Assembly (NCBI GenBank): GCA_024235835.1
Contig: JACKLQ010000001.1
Coordinates: 868,001 to 932,000, forward strand
Reading direction: 5' to 3'
Source of the DNA: Thiobacillus sp.
GTDB lineage: Bacteria > Pseudomonadota > Gammaproteobacteria > Burkholderiales > Thiobacillaceae
Length of the DNA stretch: 64,000 nucleotides
The notes below the pieces were generated by a model that searched no databases, was not told where the DNA came from, and was given only the letters and a program-made list of their open reading frames with translations. The position numbers were made by a program, and so were the translations under genes. This document shows positions 25,312-33,573 of the stretch, in pieces. Every line of letters begins with the position of its first letter. The first letter of the stretch is position 1.

Positions 25312-26787
25312 ATGTTCGAATCCGCCGAACTCGGCCACACCCTGGACAAGAAGTCCTTCGACAAGGAACTGCCCGGCCTGCGCGCCGCCCTGCTGGACGC
25401 CCAATACGAGCTGGTGGAGAAGCGGGGCTTCCAGGTCATCCTTATCGTCAGCGGCGTGGACGGCGGCGGACGGCGGGAAACCGTACACAAGCTGAACGAG
25501 TGGCTGGACCCCCGCCACATCGAGACCCACGGCATGGGCGCCCCCTCTGACGAAGAACGGGACCGGCCCCACATGTGGCGTTTCTGGCGCGCCCTGCCCT
25601 CCAAAGGCAAGATCGGCATCTTCCAGGGCTCCTGGTACAGCGACCCCTTCATCCGCAAGGTCTACGGCGAGATCAAGAACGCCGCCCTGGAGGAGGCCAT
25701 GGATCGCAACGTGCGCTTCGAGAAAATGCTGTCCGACGAAGGCGCCCTCATCCTCAAGTTCTGGTTTCATCTCTCAAAGGACCGCCAGGAAAAGCGCCTG
25801 AAGGCCCTGGAAAAGGACCCCAGCACCCGCTGGCGGGTGACGGAGCGGGACTGGCGCCACTTCAAGCTCTACGACAAGTTCCAGACGACCGCGGACAAGG
25901 TCCTGCGCATGACCAGCACCGCCCAGGCCCCCTGGTACATCATCGACGGCACGGACGAACGCTACCGCGGCCTGACCATGGGCAAGATCGTCCTGGAAGC
26001 CCTGCGCCAACGCCTGGATAACCCGCCCCCGGTGCATTCCATCCCGGGTCTTCCTTCCCTGCCCCGGGTGGACGAGACCAATATCCTGCGTTCCCTGGAC
26101 CTGGGCCTCACGGTAAGCAAGCAGGAATACAACAAGAAGCTGGAGGCCCTCCAGGGCCGTCTGGCTACCCTGGTGCGGGAACCCCGCTTTCAGAAACATG
26201 GCATGGTGGCCGTGTTCGAGGGACATGATGCCGCCGGAAAAGGCGGCGCCATCCGCCGCGTCACCGGTGCTCTGGATGCCCGCCATTACCAGGTCATTCC
26301 CATTGCCGCCCCCACGGAAGAAGCCCGGGCCCAGCCCTACTTGTGGCGCTTCTGGCGCCAGATTCCCCGCCGGGGCCGCCTGGCCATCTTCGACCGTTCC
26401 TGGTACGGCCGGGTGCTGGTGGAACGGGTGGAGGGCTACTGCACTGAATACGACTGGATGCGGGCCTACAACGAGATCAACGACTTCGAGGCCCAGCTTC
26501 AGCAACATGGTTTCATCGTCGCCAAATTCTGGCTGTCCATCAGCCAGGAGGAACAACTGAAGCGCTTCCAGGCCCGGGAGAAGATCGCCTTCAAGCACTT
26601 CAAGATCACCGAGGAGGACTGGCGCAACCGGGAGAAGTGGGACCAGTACGAGCAGGCCATCTGCGATATGGTGGACCGCACCAGCACAGAGATCGCGCCT
26701 TGGGTGTTGGTGGAAGCGGAGGATAAGCACTACGCCCGCCTGAAAGTGCTACAAACCTTGTGTGATCGCATCGAGGACGCTCTGTGA
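25312..26787 (+). CDS. pap: Two-domain PPK2: polyphosphate:AMP phosphotransferase
   Basis: 491 residues made of two tandem PPK2 domains, as in class II PPK2 enzymes that phosphorylate AMP to ADP using polyphosphate. The C-terminal domain has an intact P-loop, GHDAAGKGGAIRR, and the lid IFDRSWYGRVLVERVEG. The N-terminal domain has a degenerate counterpart (GVDGGGRRETVHK and GSWYSD), so only the C-terminal domain is expected to be catalytic, as known for this class. Implies polyphosphate storage in this organism. Confidence 0.92.
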   Translation: MFESAELGHTLDKKSFDKELPGLRAALLDAQYELVEKRGFQVILIVSGVDGGGRRETVHKLNEWLDPRHIETHGMGAPSDEERDRPHMWRFWRALPSKGKIGIFQGSWYSDPFIRKVYGEIKNAALEEAMDRNVRFEKMLSDEGALILKFWFHLSKDRQEKRLKALEKDPSTRWRVTERDWRHFKLYDKFQTTADKVLRMTSTAQAPWYIIDGTDERYRGLTMGKIVLEALRQRLDNPPPVHSIPGLPSLPRVDETNILRSLDLGLTVSKQEYNKKLEALQGRLATLVREPRFQKHGMVAVFEGHDAAGKGGAIRRVTGALDARHYQVIPIAAPTEEARAQPYLWRFWRQIPRRGRLAIFDRSWYGRVLVERVEGYCTEYDWMRAYNEINDFEAQLQQHGFIVAKFWLSISQEEQLKRFQAREKIAFKHFKITEEDWRNREKWDQYEQAICDMVDRTSTEIAPWVLVEAEDKHYARLKVLQTLCDRIEDAL

Positions 26788-26790
26788 CAT

Positions 26791-26817
26791 AATAGTCGAC
26801 GTTTTTTGTCGGCTATT
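26791..26817 (+). promoter_or_regulatory. Hairpin between pap and CDGSH gene
   Basis: AATAGTCGAC (26791–26800) pairs with GTCGGCTATT (26808–26817) through a T-rich 7-nt loop, with one G·U pair in RNA. It is followed 3 bases later by the CDGSH ribosome site GAGAGGA. No U-tract follows, so a 5'-leader structure fits as well as a weak terminator. Confidence 0.45.
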
Positions 26818-26834
26818 AACGAGAGGACTTGGCG

Positions 26835-27077
26835 ATGAGCGAACCCGTGGTTGCAGGAAAAGATCCCATTGAAGTGGAACTGGAGGCAGGCAAGAGCTAC
26901 TGGTGGTGCGCATGCGGCCGCTCCAGGAACCAGCCCTGGTGCGACGGCTCCCATGCCGGAACGGACTTCAAACCCCATGAATTCCAGGTCGCCAGCGCCG
27001 GCAAGCACTGGCTTTGCGCATGCAAGCACACGGCCAACGCCCCCTTCTGCGACGGCGCCCACGAATTGCTGGACTGA
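26835..27077 (+). CDS. Double CDGSH iron-sulfur protein
   Basis: 80 residues with two CDGSH-type 2Fe-2S binding motifs: CACGRSRNQPWCDGSH and CACKHTANAPFCDGAH. Each offers the three-Cys, one-His ligand set, so two clusters are expected, as in bacterial MitoNEET-like small proteins of the double-motif type. Cytoplasmic and probably a redox or cluster-transfer protein. GAGAGGA precedes the ATG. Stands alone between pap and the rnf operon. Confidence 0.92.
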   Translation: MSEPVVAGKDPIEVELEAGKSYWWCACGRSRNQPWCDGSHAGTDFKPHEFQVASAGKHWLCACKHTANAPFCDGAHELLD

Positions 27078-27130
27078 ACCTCTCGCCGCCGCCCGGAGGG
27101 GAGCACCCCCCTCCCGGGACGCTTTACAGG

Positions 27131-27160
27131 TTGTGACCCCCAGGGATGGAAAGCGATAAT
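27131..27160 (+). promoter_or_regulatory. Candidate sigma-70 promoter of rnf
   Basis: TTGTGA (27131–27136) and GATAAT (27155–27160) are separated by 18 bases and lie 25 bases upstream of rnfA. Four of six bases match at the -35 and five of six at the -10. Confidence 0.4.
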
Positions 27161-27184
27161 TGCGGGCGCTGAGCACGCCTTTAC

Positions 27185-27760
27185 ATGGAAAACTACCTCC
27201 TCATCCTCGTCGGCACGGTGTTCGTGAACAACATCGTGATGTCCAAGATCCTGGGTCTGTGCCCCTTCATGGGCGTGTCACGGAAACTGGAAACCGCCAT
27301 CGGCATGGGGGCCGCCACCACTTTCGTGCTCACCCTGGCCTCGGGCCTTTCCTACCTTATCGACACCTATCTGCTGGGCCAGGACCTGGCCTATCTGCGC
27401 ACCCTGTCCTTCATCGTGGTGATCGCCGGCATCGTCGGCTTCACCGAAATGTTCATCAAGAAGACCTCCCCGGTCCTGTTCCGCGTGCTGGGCATCTACC
27501 TGCCCCTCATCACCACCAACTGCGCCGTGCTGGGCATTCCCCTGCTCAACGTGCAGGAGCAGCACAACTTCGTGGAATCCCTGTTCTTCGGCCTTGGGGG
27601 TGCCCTGGGCTTCACCCTGGTGCTGATCCTGTTCGCCGCCATGCGAGAGCGCCTGGAGGCCGCCGACGTGCCCTTGCCCTTCAAGGGCACCAGCATCGCC
27701 ATGATTACCGCCGGCCTCATGAGTCTGGCCTTCATGGGCTTTGCGGGGCTGATCAAATGA
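27185..27760 (+). CDS. rnfA: Rnf complex membrane subunit RnfA
   Basis: 191 residues, six membrane helices. RnfA and RnfE form the pseudo-symmetric membrane core of the ion-pumping ferredoxin:NAD oxidoreductase and hold a shared 2Fe-2S site. NNIVMSKILGLCPFMGVSRK and the second-half ITTNCAVLGIPLLN give the two conserved Cys-containing segments. First gene of rnfABCDGE; its stop is one base before a heptanucleotide repeat. Confidence 0.96.
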   Translation: MENYLLILVGTVFVNNIVMSKILGLCPFMGVSRKLETAIGMGAATTFVLTLASGLSYLIDTYLLGQDLAYLRTLSFIVVIAGIVGFTEMFIKKTSPVLFRVLGIYLPLITTNCAVLGIPLLNVQEQHNFVESLFFGLGGALGFTLVLILFAAMRERLEAADVPLPFKGTSIAMITAGLMSLAFMGFAGLIK

Positions 27761-27761
27761 T

Positions 27762-27849
27762 GGGGAGTAGGAAATGGCAAGGGGGGAGTAGGAATACTCC
27801 ACGGGGGTTTATGCTTTACCCGCCTTCCACTTTCCATTCCCCACTCCCC
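27762..27849. repeat. Converging heptanucleotide repeats between rnfA and rnfB
   Basis: The plus strand has GGGGAGT–AGGAAAT–GGCAAGG–GGGGAGT–AGGAATA from 27762. The complementary strand of 27822–27849 reads GGGGAGT–GGGGAAT–GGAAAGT–GGAAGGC. All units are seven bases. Because the two arrays face each other, they also form a long imperfect stem-loop in the rnf mRNA. Confidence 0.75.
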
Positions 27850-27860
27850 AGGATGGCCGC

Positions 27861-28409
27861 ATGCTAGCGGCCATCCTAGTCATGGCCGGCATCGGCCTGG
27901 TGCTGGGCGGTGTCCTTGGCTGGGCCTCCATCCGGTTCCGGGTCCAGGAAGATCCCCTGGTGGACAAGATCGACGCCATCCTGCCCCAGACCCAGTGCGG
28001 TCAGTGCGGCTACCCGGGCTGCAAGCCCTACGCCGAGGCCATCGCCAAGGGGGACGCGGACATCAACAAATGCCCGCCCGGTGGTGACGACGGCATCAAG
28101 CGCCTGGCGGAACTGCTGGGCGTTGACCCCAAACCCCTGGGGGAGGGGCTGGAGCCCAAGCCCAAGTCCGTGGCCGTCATCGACGAGAACACCTGTATCG
28201 GCTGTACCCTTTGCATCCAGGCCTGCCCGGTGGACGCCATCGTCGGTGCCGCCAAGCAGATGCACGTCATCGTCGCCGACCAGTGCACCGGATGCGAGCT
28301 GTGCCTGCCCCCCTGTCCCGTTGACTGCATCAGCATGGAAGTGGTGACGGAGGACCTCAGCACCTGGAAGTGGCGCTATCCCATCTTCCGCATGAAGCAG
28401 GTGGCTTGA
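27861..28409 (+). CDS. rnfB: Rnf complex ferredoxin-like subunit RnfB
   Basis: 182 residues. N-terminal membrane anchor (LAAILVMAGIGLVLGGVLGW), a 4Fe-4S module CGQCGYPGCKPYAEAI…CPPGG, then two ferredoxin clusters CIGCTLCIQACPVDAI and CTGCELCLPPCPVDCI. It is the probable electron entry point from ferredoxin. The stop is one base before the rnfC start codon. Shorter than clostridial RnfB, normal for proteobacteria. Confidence 0.96.
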   Translation: MLAAILVMAGIGLVLGGVLGWASIRFRVQEDPLVDKIDAILPQTQCGQCGYPGCKPYAEAIAKGDADINKCPPGGDDGIKRLAELLGVDPKPLGEGLEPKPKSVAVIDENTCIGCTLCIQACPVDAIVGAAKQMHVIVADQCTGCELCLPPCPVDCISMEVVTEDLSTWKWRYPIFRMKQVA

Positions 28410-28410
28410 A

Positions 28411-30108
28411 ATGAGCCAACCCCGCAAGCTTCACAACTTCCCGGGCGGCGTGCATCCGGCGGGCCACAAGGCGGAATCCAACGCCTCGCCCATCCGCCCC
28501 ATGCCCCTGCTGCCCCGCTACGTGGTGCCCCTGCGCCAGCACATCGGCACGCCGGCCCGGCCCCTGGTACAGGTGGGTGACCGGGTATTGAAGGGCCAGA
28601 TGATCGGCGCCGCCGAAGGCTATGTCTCCACTGCCGTGCACGCCCCCACGTCGGGAAAGGTAACAGCCATCGAGCCCCGGGCCGTTCCCCACCCCTCGGG
28701 CCTGTTCGACGAGGCCATCGTCATCGAGGCGGACGGTGAGGACCGGAGCATCGGCATGCAGCCGCTGGACTGGCGCACCCTGGACCCCAGCGCCCTGCGC
28801 AACCGCATCCGCGAGATGGGCCTGGCGGGCCTGGGGGGCGCGGTATTCCCCAGCTACATCAAGCTCAACCCGGGCGCGTCCAGGAACGGAGCCAGCCCCA
28901 TCCACACCCTCATCCTCAACGGCGCGGAGTGCGAGCCCTGGATCACCTGCGACGACCGCCTCATGCGGGAGCGGGCCACGCAAATGCTGGAGGGGGCACG
29001 CATCATGGGCCACATGCTGGGGGCCCGCACCGTCATAGTGGGTGTCGAGGACAACAAGCCGGAAGCCATCGCCGCCCTCACCAAGGCCCTCTCAGAGGCC
29101 GAGGCCGACGACATCGAGATCGTGACCGTGCCCACCTGCTATCCCGGCGGCGGCGGCAAGCAACTGGCCTACACCCTCACAGGCGTGGAGGTGCCCACCG
29201 GCGGCCTGTCCACCGACGTGGGCATCCAGGTGTTCAACGTGGGCACCGCCTTCAGCCTCTATCAGGCGGTGATGCACGGCGAGCCCCTGATCAGCCGGGT
29301 GGTCACCGTCACCGGCCACGTGGGCACGCCCGGCAACTTCGAAGCGCGGGTGGGCACCCCCATCAGCGACCTGCTGGCGGCGGCGGGGGGCAGCCTGGAA
29401 GGCGCCAGCGGCGAGATTATCGGCGGCCCCATGATGGGCTTCGACCTCATGGACCTGGCGGCCCCCGTCACCAAGGCGGTGAACTGCGTCCTGGTCAAAT
29501 CCCCTGCCCTGTTCCCGCCCAAGCCCGAGGCCCTGCCCTGCATCCGATGCGGCGCCTGCGCCCGGGCCTGCCCCGTGGAACTACAACCCTTCGAGATGTA
29601 CTGGTTCAGCCGCGCCCGGGACTTCGGCAAGGCCCAGGGCTACAACCTGTTCGACTGCATCGAGTGTGGCTGCTGTTCCTTCGTCTGCCCGAGCCACATC
29701 CCCCTGGTGGACTACTACCGTTTCGCCAAGAGCGAGATCTGGGAACGGGAACGGGAAAAACAGTCCTCCGACCAGGCGCGGACCCGGCACGAATTCAAGA
29801 CCTACCGACTGGAGCGGGAGAAGCAGGAGAAGGCGGACAAGTTCGCCAAGGCCGCTGCGGAGACCAAGGCCAAGGCCAGTACCGCCGAAACCGGCGACGA
29901 CCCGGAGGCCGCGAAGAAGAAGGCCATCCTGGAGGCGGCCCTGGCCCGGGCCGCCAAGGCCAAGGAAGAAATGACCGCCGCCGGCTTGAAGCCCAGGAAC
30001 GTGGAAAACCTGCCGCCACGGGTGGAACAGGAAATTGCTGAGATAGAAGCCCGCCGGGGCACGGCCGTCGCTGACACGGAAGCAGAAATGCCCAAGGTGG
30101 ACCAATGA
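28411..30108 (+). CDS. rnfC: Rnf complex NADH-binding subunit RnfC
   Basis: 565 residues. N-terminal barrel and sandwich-hybrid region, a flavin/NADH-binding domain (MGLAGLGGAVFPSYIKLNPG, LILNGAECEPWITCDDRLM) and two 4Fe-4S clusters (CIRCGACARACPVELQP, CIECGCCSFVCPSHIP). A C-terminal extension of about 110 residues is rich in Lys, Ala and Glu and likely helical or coiled, a variable feature of proteobacterial RnfC. It overlaps rnfD by 4 bases (ATGA). Confidence 0.96.
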   Translation: MSQPRKLHNFPGGVHPAGHKAESNASPIRPMPLLPRYVVPLRQHIGTPARPLVQVGDRVLKGQMIGAAEGYVSTAVHAPTSGKVTAIEPRAVPHPSGLFDEAIVIEADGEDRSIGMQPLDWRTLDPSALRNRIREMGLAGLGGAVFPSYIKLNPGASRNGASPIHTLILNGAECEPWITCDDRLMRERATQMLEGARIMGHMLGARTVIVGVEDNKPEAIAALTKALSEAEADDIEIVTVPTCYPGGGGKQLAYTLTGVEVPTGGLSTDVGIQVFNVGTAFSLYQAVMHGEPLISRVVTVTGHVGTPGNFEARVGTPISDLLAAAGGSLEGASGEIIGGPMMGFDLMDLAAPVTKAVNCVLVKSPALFPPKPEALPCIRCGACARACPVELQPFEMYWFSRARDFGKAQGYNLFDCIECGCCSFVCPSHIPLVDYYRFAKSEIWEREREKQSSDQARTRHEFKTYRLEREKQEKADKFAKAAAETKAKASTAETGDDPEAAKKKAILEAALARAAKAKEEMTAAGLKPRNVENLPPRVEQEIAEIEARRGTAVADTEAEMPKVDQ

Positions 30109-31154
30109 ACGGCTCCCCCTTCACCCTCCTGGAGCGCAACTCGGTCTCCGTCGTCATGCTCAAGGTCATGGCGGCCCTGATCCCCGCCATCATCGCCCAC
30201 GCCTGGTTCTTCGGCCCTGGCATCTGGGTCAGCCTGTTGGTATGCAGCGTGTTCGCCATCGGCCTGGAAACCCTCATGCTGCTCATGCGAGGCCGGCCCC
30301 TGGGCCCGTTCCTCAAGGACGGTTCCGTGCTGGTGACGGCCTGGCTCCTGGCCCTGTCCCTGCCCACCCTGGCCCCCTGGTGGCTGTATGCCGTGGGCAT
30401 GATCTTCTCCGTGGTGGTGGCCAAGCACCTCTACGGCGGACTGGGCCAGAACCTGTTCAACCCGGCCATGGTGGGCTACGCGGCCCTCATCGTCAGCTTC
30501 CCCATGTACATGACCCAATGGCCCGGGCCCATCGGCGTGGCGGTGCAGAGCATCAACCTGGGAGAGGCTTTCGACCTGGTGTTCGCCGGCCAGGGCTCGG
30601 TCAGCGTGGACGCCTTTACATCCGCCACCGCCCTGGACACCTGGAAGACCCAGGCCCGCCTGGGCAAACCCGTGGCCGACATCCTGGTCATGCCCGCCTT
30701 CGGCTGGGCCGGTGGCCGGGGCCAGGAACTGGTGTCCCTCATGTATCTGCTGGGGGGCCTGCTGCTGCTGGGCAACCGCCTCATCACCTGGCATATCCCC
30801 GCCGCCTTCCTGGGCGGCGTGGCCTTCACCGCCTGGGGCCTGCACCTGCTGGACCCCGGCCAGCATGCCGGTCCCCTGTTCCACCTACTGTCCGGAGGAG
30901 TCATGCTGGGGGCCTTCTTCATCGCCACGGACCCGGTCACCGCCGCCTCCACCCCCCGGGGCAAACTCATCTACGCCGGCATGGCAGGCCTCATCACCGT
31001 GCTGATCCGCAATTTCGGCGGCTACCCGGACGGAGTGGCCTTCTCCATCCTGCTCATGAACGTGGCCGCGCCCTTCATCGACACCTACACCCAGCCCCGG
31101 GTATTCGGCCATAAGACCAGTGACCAGGCTGGTGGTCGGAAGGACACGGCATGA
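30105..31154 (+). CDS. rnfD: Rnf complex flavoprotein subunit RnfD
   Basis: 349 residues with about ten membrane helices, NQR2/RnfD family. The flavinylation motif DAFTSATALDTW offers the Thr to which FMN is linked by phosphoester bond. NLFNPAMVGYAALIVSFP and FFIATDPVTAASTPRGKL are strongly conserved. It overlaps rnfC and rnfG by 4 bases each. Confidence 0.95.
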   Translation: MNGSPFTLLERNSVSVVMLKVMAALIPAIIAHAWFFGPGIWVSLLVCSVFAIGLETLMLLMRGRPLGPFLKDGSVLVTAWLLALSLPTLAPWWLYAVGMIFSVVVAKHLYGGLGQNLFNPAMVGYAALIVSFPMYMTQWPGPIGVAVQSINLGEAFDLVFAGQGSVSVDAFTSATALDTWKTQARLGKPVADILVMPAFGWAGGRGQELVSLMYLLGGLLLLGNRLITWHIPAAFLGGVAFTAWGLHLLDPGQHAGPLFHLLSGGVMLGAFFIATDPVTAASTPRGKLIYAGMAGLITVLIRNFGGYPDGVAFSILLMNVAAPFIDTYTQPRVFGHKTSDQAGGRKDTA

Positions 31155-31798
31155 CCCCGGCCCTGCGCGAGACCTTCTCCACCTCTCTCACCCTGCTGGT
31201 ATTTTCCGTGGTCTGCGCCAGCCTGCTGGCGGGGGCCTACTTCGCCACCCGGCCCAACATCGAGCGCAGCGAACAGGAGGAAAAGATGCGCCTGGTGGCC
31301 CAGGCCTTGCCCCCGGCAAGCTTCGACAACGACCCCATCCACGACGCCCGGCCTTTGCCTGTGGACCCGCTTCTGGGACTTAAGCATGCCGGCCAGGCCT
31401 ATGTGGCCTCAAGGACAGGCACGCCGGTGGCCGTGGTGCTGGAAGTCATCGCCCCGGACGGCTATGCGGGTGAGATCAAGCTGCTGATAGGCATCCGCGC
31501 CGACGGAAGCATCGCCGGCGTGCGTGTCACGGCCCACAAGGAAACCCCGGGCCTGGGGGACTACATCGAGGCAGCCAAGAGCAACTGGACACACCAGTTC
31601 GAAGGCAAGGGCTTGTCCACCCCGCCCGAGGCCGCGTGGAAGGTGCGCAAGGATGGCGGACAGTTCGACTACATGGCCGGCGCCACCATCACCCCCCGGG
31701 CCGTGGTGAAGGCGGTGCACAAGGCCCTGCGCTATTTTGAAGAACACAGGGAGTCGCTGCTGCGCCTGCCTGAATCACCACCCGGAGGGACGCCATGA
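31151..31798 (+). CDS. rnfG: Rnf complex flavoprotein subunit RnfG
   Basis: 215 residues: one N-terminal membrane helix (LTLLVFSVVCASLLAGAYFA) and a periplasmic FMN_bind domain. DYMAGATITPRAVVKAV contains the Thr that carries covalent FMN; HKETPGLGDYIEAAKSNW is also diagnostic. 4-base overlaps with rnfD and rnfE. ApbE flavin transferase, needed for FMN attachment, is not in this window. Confidence 0.95.
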   Translation: MTPALRETFSTSLTLLVFSVVCASLLAGAYFATRPNIERSEQEEKMRLVAQALPPASFDNDPIHDARPLPVDPLLGLKHAGQAYVASRTGTPVAVVLEVIAPDGYAGEIKLLIGIRADGSIAGVRVTAHKETPGLGDYIEAAKSNWTHQFEGKGLSTPPEAAWKVRKDGGQFDYMAGATITPRAVVKAVHKALRYFEEHRESLLRLPESPPGGTP

Positions 31799-32442
31799 TC
31801 TCCGCCGAAACCCGGGACATCATCGCCAACGGCCTGTGGAAGCAGAACCCGGGCATCATCCAGCTGCTGGGCCTGTGCCCCCTGCTGGCCATCAGCAACA
31901 ACGTGGTGAACGCCCTGTCCCTGGGCCTGGCCACCACCCTGGTGATGGCGGTGGCCAACGTGGCCGTGGCCCTGGTGCGCAACTTCATCCCCCACGAGAT
32001 CCGCATCCCCGTGTTCGTGCTCATCATCGCCGCCCTGGTGACCGTGGTGCAGCTTGCCATGAATGCCTGGGTCCATCCCCTGTACCTGGTGCTAGGGGTG
32101 TTCATCCCCCTCATTACCACCAACTGCATCGTCCTGGCCCGGGTGGAGGCCTTCGCCTCCAAGCGCTCCACCGCCCACTCCGTGCTGGACGGCACCATGA
32201 TGGGCCTGGGCCTCACCGCCGTGCTGGTGGTGCTGGGCGGCATGCGGGAAATCTTCGGCAAGGGCACCCTGCTCTCAGGCCTGGACCTGGTCCTGGGCCC
32301 CCAGGCCCAGGCCTGGGTGGTTCACGTCGTCCCGGACTACCAGGGCTTCCTCCTGGCCGTGCTGCCCCCCGGCGCCTTCATCGGACTGGGCTTGCTCATC
32401 GCCGCACGCAATTTGATTGAGAATAGGCGCCTCGACCACTGA
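31795..32442 (+). CDS. rnfE: Rnf complex membrane subunit RnfE
   Basis: 215 residues, six membrane helices, paralogue of RnfA. Signatures are NPGIIQLLGLCPLLAISNNV and PLITTNCIVLARVEAFASK; the paired Cys-containing loops complete the membrane 2Fe-2S site with RnfA. Last gene of the operon. No rnfH follows. Confidence 0.95.
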   Translation: MISAETRDIIANGLWKQNPGIIQLLGLCPLLAISNNVVNALSLGLATTLVMAVANVAVALVRNFIPHEIRIPVFVLIIAALVTVVQLAMNAWVHPLYLVLGVFIPLITTNCIVLARVEAFASKRSTAHSVLDGTMMGLGLTAVLVVLGGMREIFGKGTLLSGLDLVLGPQAQAWVVHVVPDYQGFLLAVLPPGAFIGLGLLIAARNLIENRRLDH

Positions 32443-32462
32443 TGCCCAGTAGCGGAAATGCC

Positions 32463-32501
32463 GGTTTTTTTTACACTGATCAGGGAAGCTGTAAAAAAAC
32501 C
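32463..32501 (+). terminator. AT-rich stem-loop after rnfE
   Basis: GGTTTTTTTTACA (32463–32475) pairs with TGTAAAAAAACC (32490–32501) around a 14-nt loop, 20 bases after the rnfE stop. It is not a classical GC stem with a U-tail but is the only candidate end of the rnf transcript. Confidence 0.45.
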
Positions 32502-32582
32502 CCACCAAATCAATAGGGTATGATTTGGCTTCACAATTGCTTGCCGGAAGCATCAATGCACAAACCATTGGGGACAAACCAT

Positions 32583-33482
32583 ATGAATTCGCGCCTTTCA
32601 CTTGCCGCGGCCCTGGCCCTGGCGCCTGCCCTGGCCTCCGCCAACATCGATATCGTCTTCGACTACTCTTACGACACCAACGGCTTTTTCGGCGCCACCC
32701 ATAAAAGCATCCTGGAATCCGCCGCCAGCGTGTTCGAGTCCCGGATCACAGACAGCCTGGGCGAGATCAGCAGCACCACCCACAACAACTTCACGACCAT
32801 CTTCTTCAACCCCAGCGACATCAGCGGTACGGACATAGCCCTGGAATATCAATCCATTGCCGCTGACGTGCTTCGTATCTATGTTGGCGCCGACGACCTT
32901 GGCAGCGGCACCCTGGGCATCGGCGGCCCAGGCGGCTTCAACGCCAGCGGCTTCTCCAACTTCTTCGATACTATCGACCGGGGCCAGGCAGGTGTGGCCA
33001 CCGATACCGACTTCGCCCCCTGGGGGGGCGCCCTGGCTTTCAACCAAGCCTATGCCAACTGGTATTTCGACAGCGACATCGCCACCCTGGAGAACTTCGC
33101 CGGCAAGGCCGACTTCTATTCCGTGGCTCTTCATGAGATCGGCCACCTCCTGGGCATCGGGACCGCCCCATCCTGGTATCGCCTGGTGGACACCGCCACC
33201 CATACCTTCAACGGCAACTTCACCGGGCCCCAATTGCTGCATGCCGACAATGCCCATTGGAATGAAGGGCTGAACAGCCCCATCAACGGGGTTGGCAGCT
33301 TCGAGGCCGCCATGGATCCCACCCTGTTCCTGGGCACCCGCAAGGTATTCACCGACCTGGACTGGAACGCCCTGCGGGACATCGGCTGGCAAGTAGCCGC
33401 CGTGCCCGAGCCCGGGAGCTGGGCCATGCTTCTGGCGGGCCTGACCCTCGTTTCCGGGAGCATCAGGAGTCGCCGCGTCTGA
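32583..33482 (+). CDS. PEP-CTERM-anchored secreted metalloprotease, leishmanolysin-like
   Basis: 299 residues. Signal peptide (RLSLAAALALAPALASA), then a metzincin-like domain: HEIGHLLGIGT with His184 and His188 as zinc ligands and Glu185 as base, a likely third ligand His225 in HWNEGLN, and a Met-turn candidate Met244 in FEAAMDPT. The C-terminus VPEPGSWAMLLAGLTLVSGS followed by RSRR is a PEP-CTERM sorting signal for exosortase, so the protein is processed at the cell surface. It sits between rnfE and nth. The substrate is unknown; exosortase is not in the window. Confidence 0.87.
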   Translation: MNSRLSLAAALALAPALASANIDIVFDYSYDTNGFFGATHKSILESAASVFESRITDSLGEISSTTHNNFTTIFFNPSDISGTDIALEYQSIAADVLRIYVGADDLGSGTLGIGGPGGFNASGFSNFFDTIDRGQAGVATDTDFAPWGGALAFNQAYANWYFDSDIATLENFAGKADFYSVALHEIGHLLGIGTAPSWYRLVDTATHTFNGNFTGPQLLHADNAHWNEGLNSPINGVGSFEAAMDPTLFLGTRKVFTDLDWNALRDIGWQVAAVPEPGSWAMLLAGLTLVSGSIRSRRV

Positions 33483-33573
33483 GTCCTCCCCCGCTGATCC
33501 ACCCTACAAGAAGGGGCGCCGGGCACCCCTTTTGGTCTCTTAGAAGGGGACACTTCCACTATCATTGTGGCCC

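Noticed and set aside
25312..26787. Degenerate N-terminal PPK2 domain as a sign of gene decay
   Set aside because: Loss of the P-loop in the first domain is a normal property of two-domain AMP-phosphorylating PPK2 enzymes.
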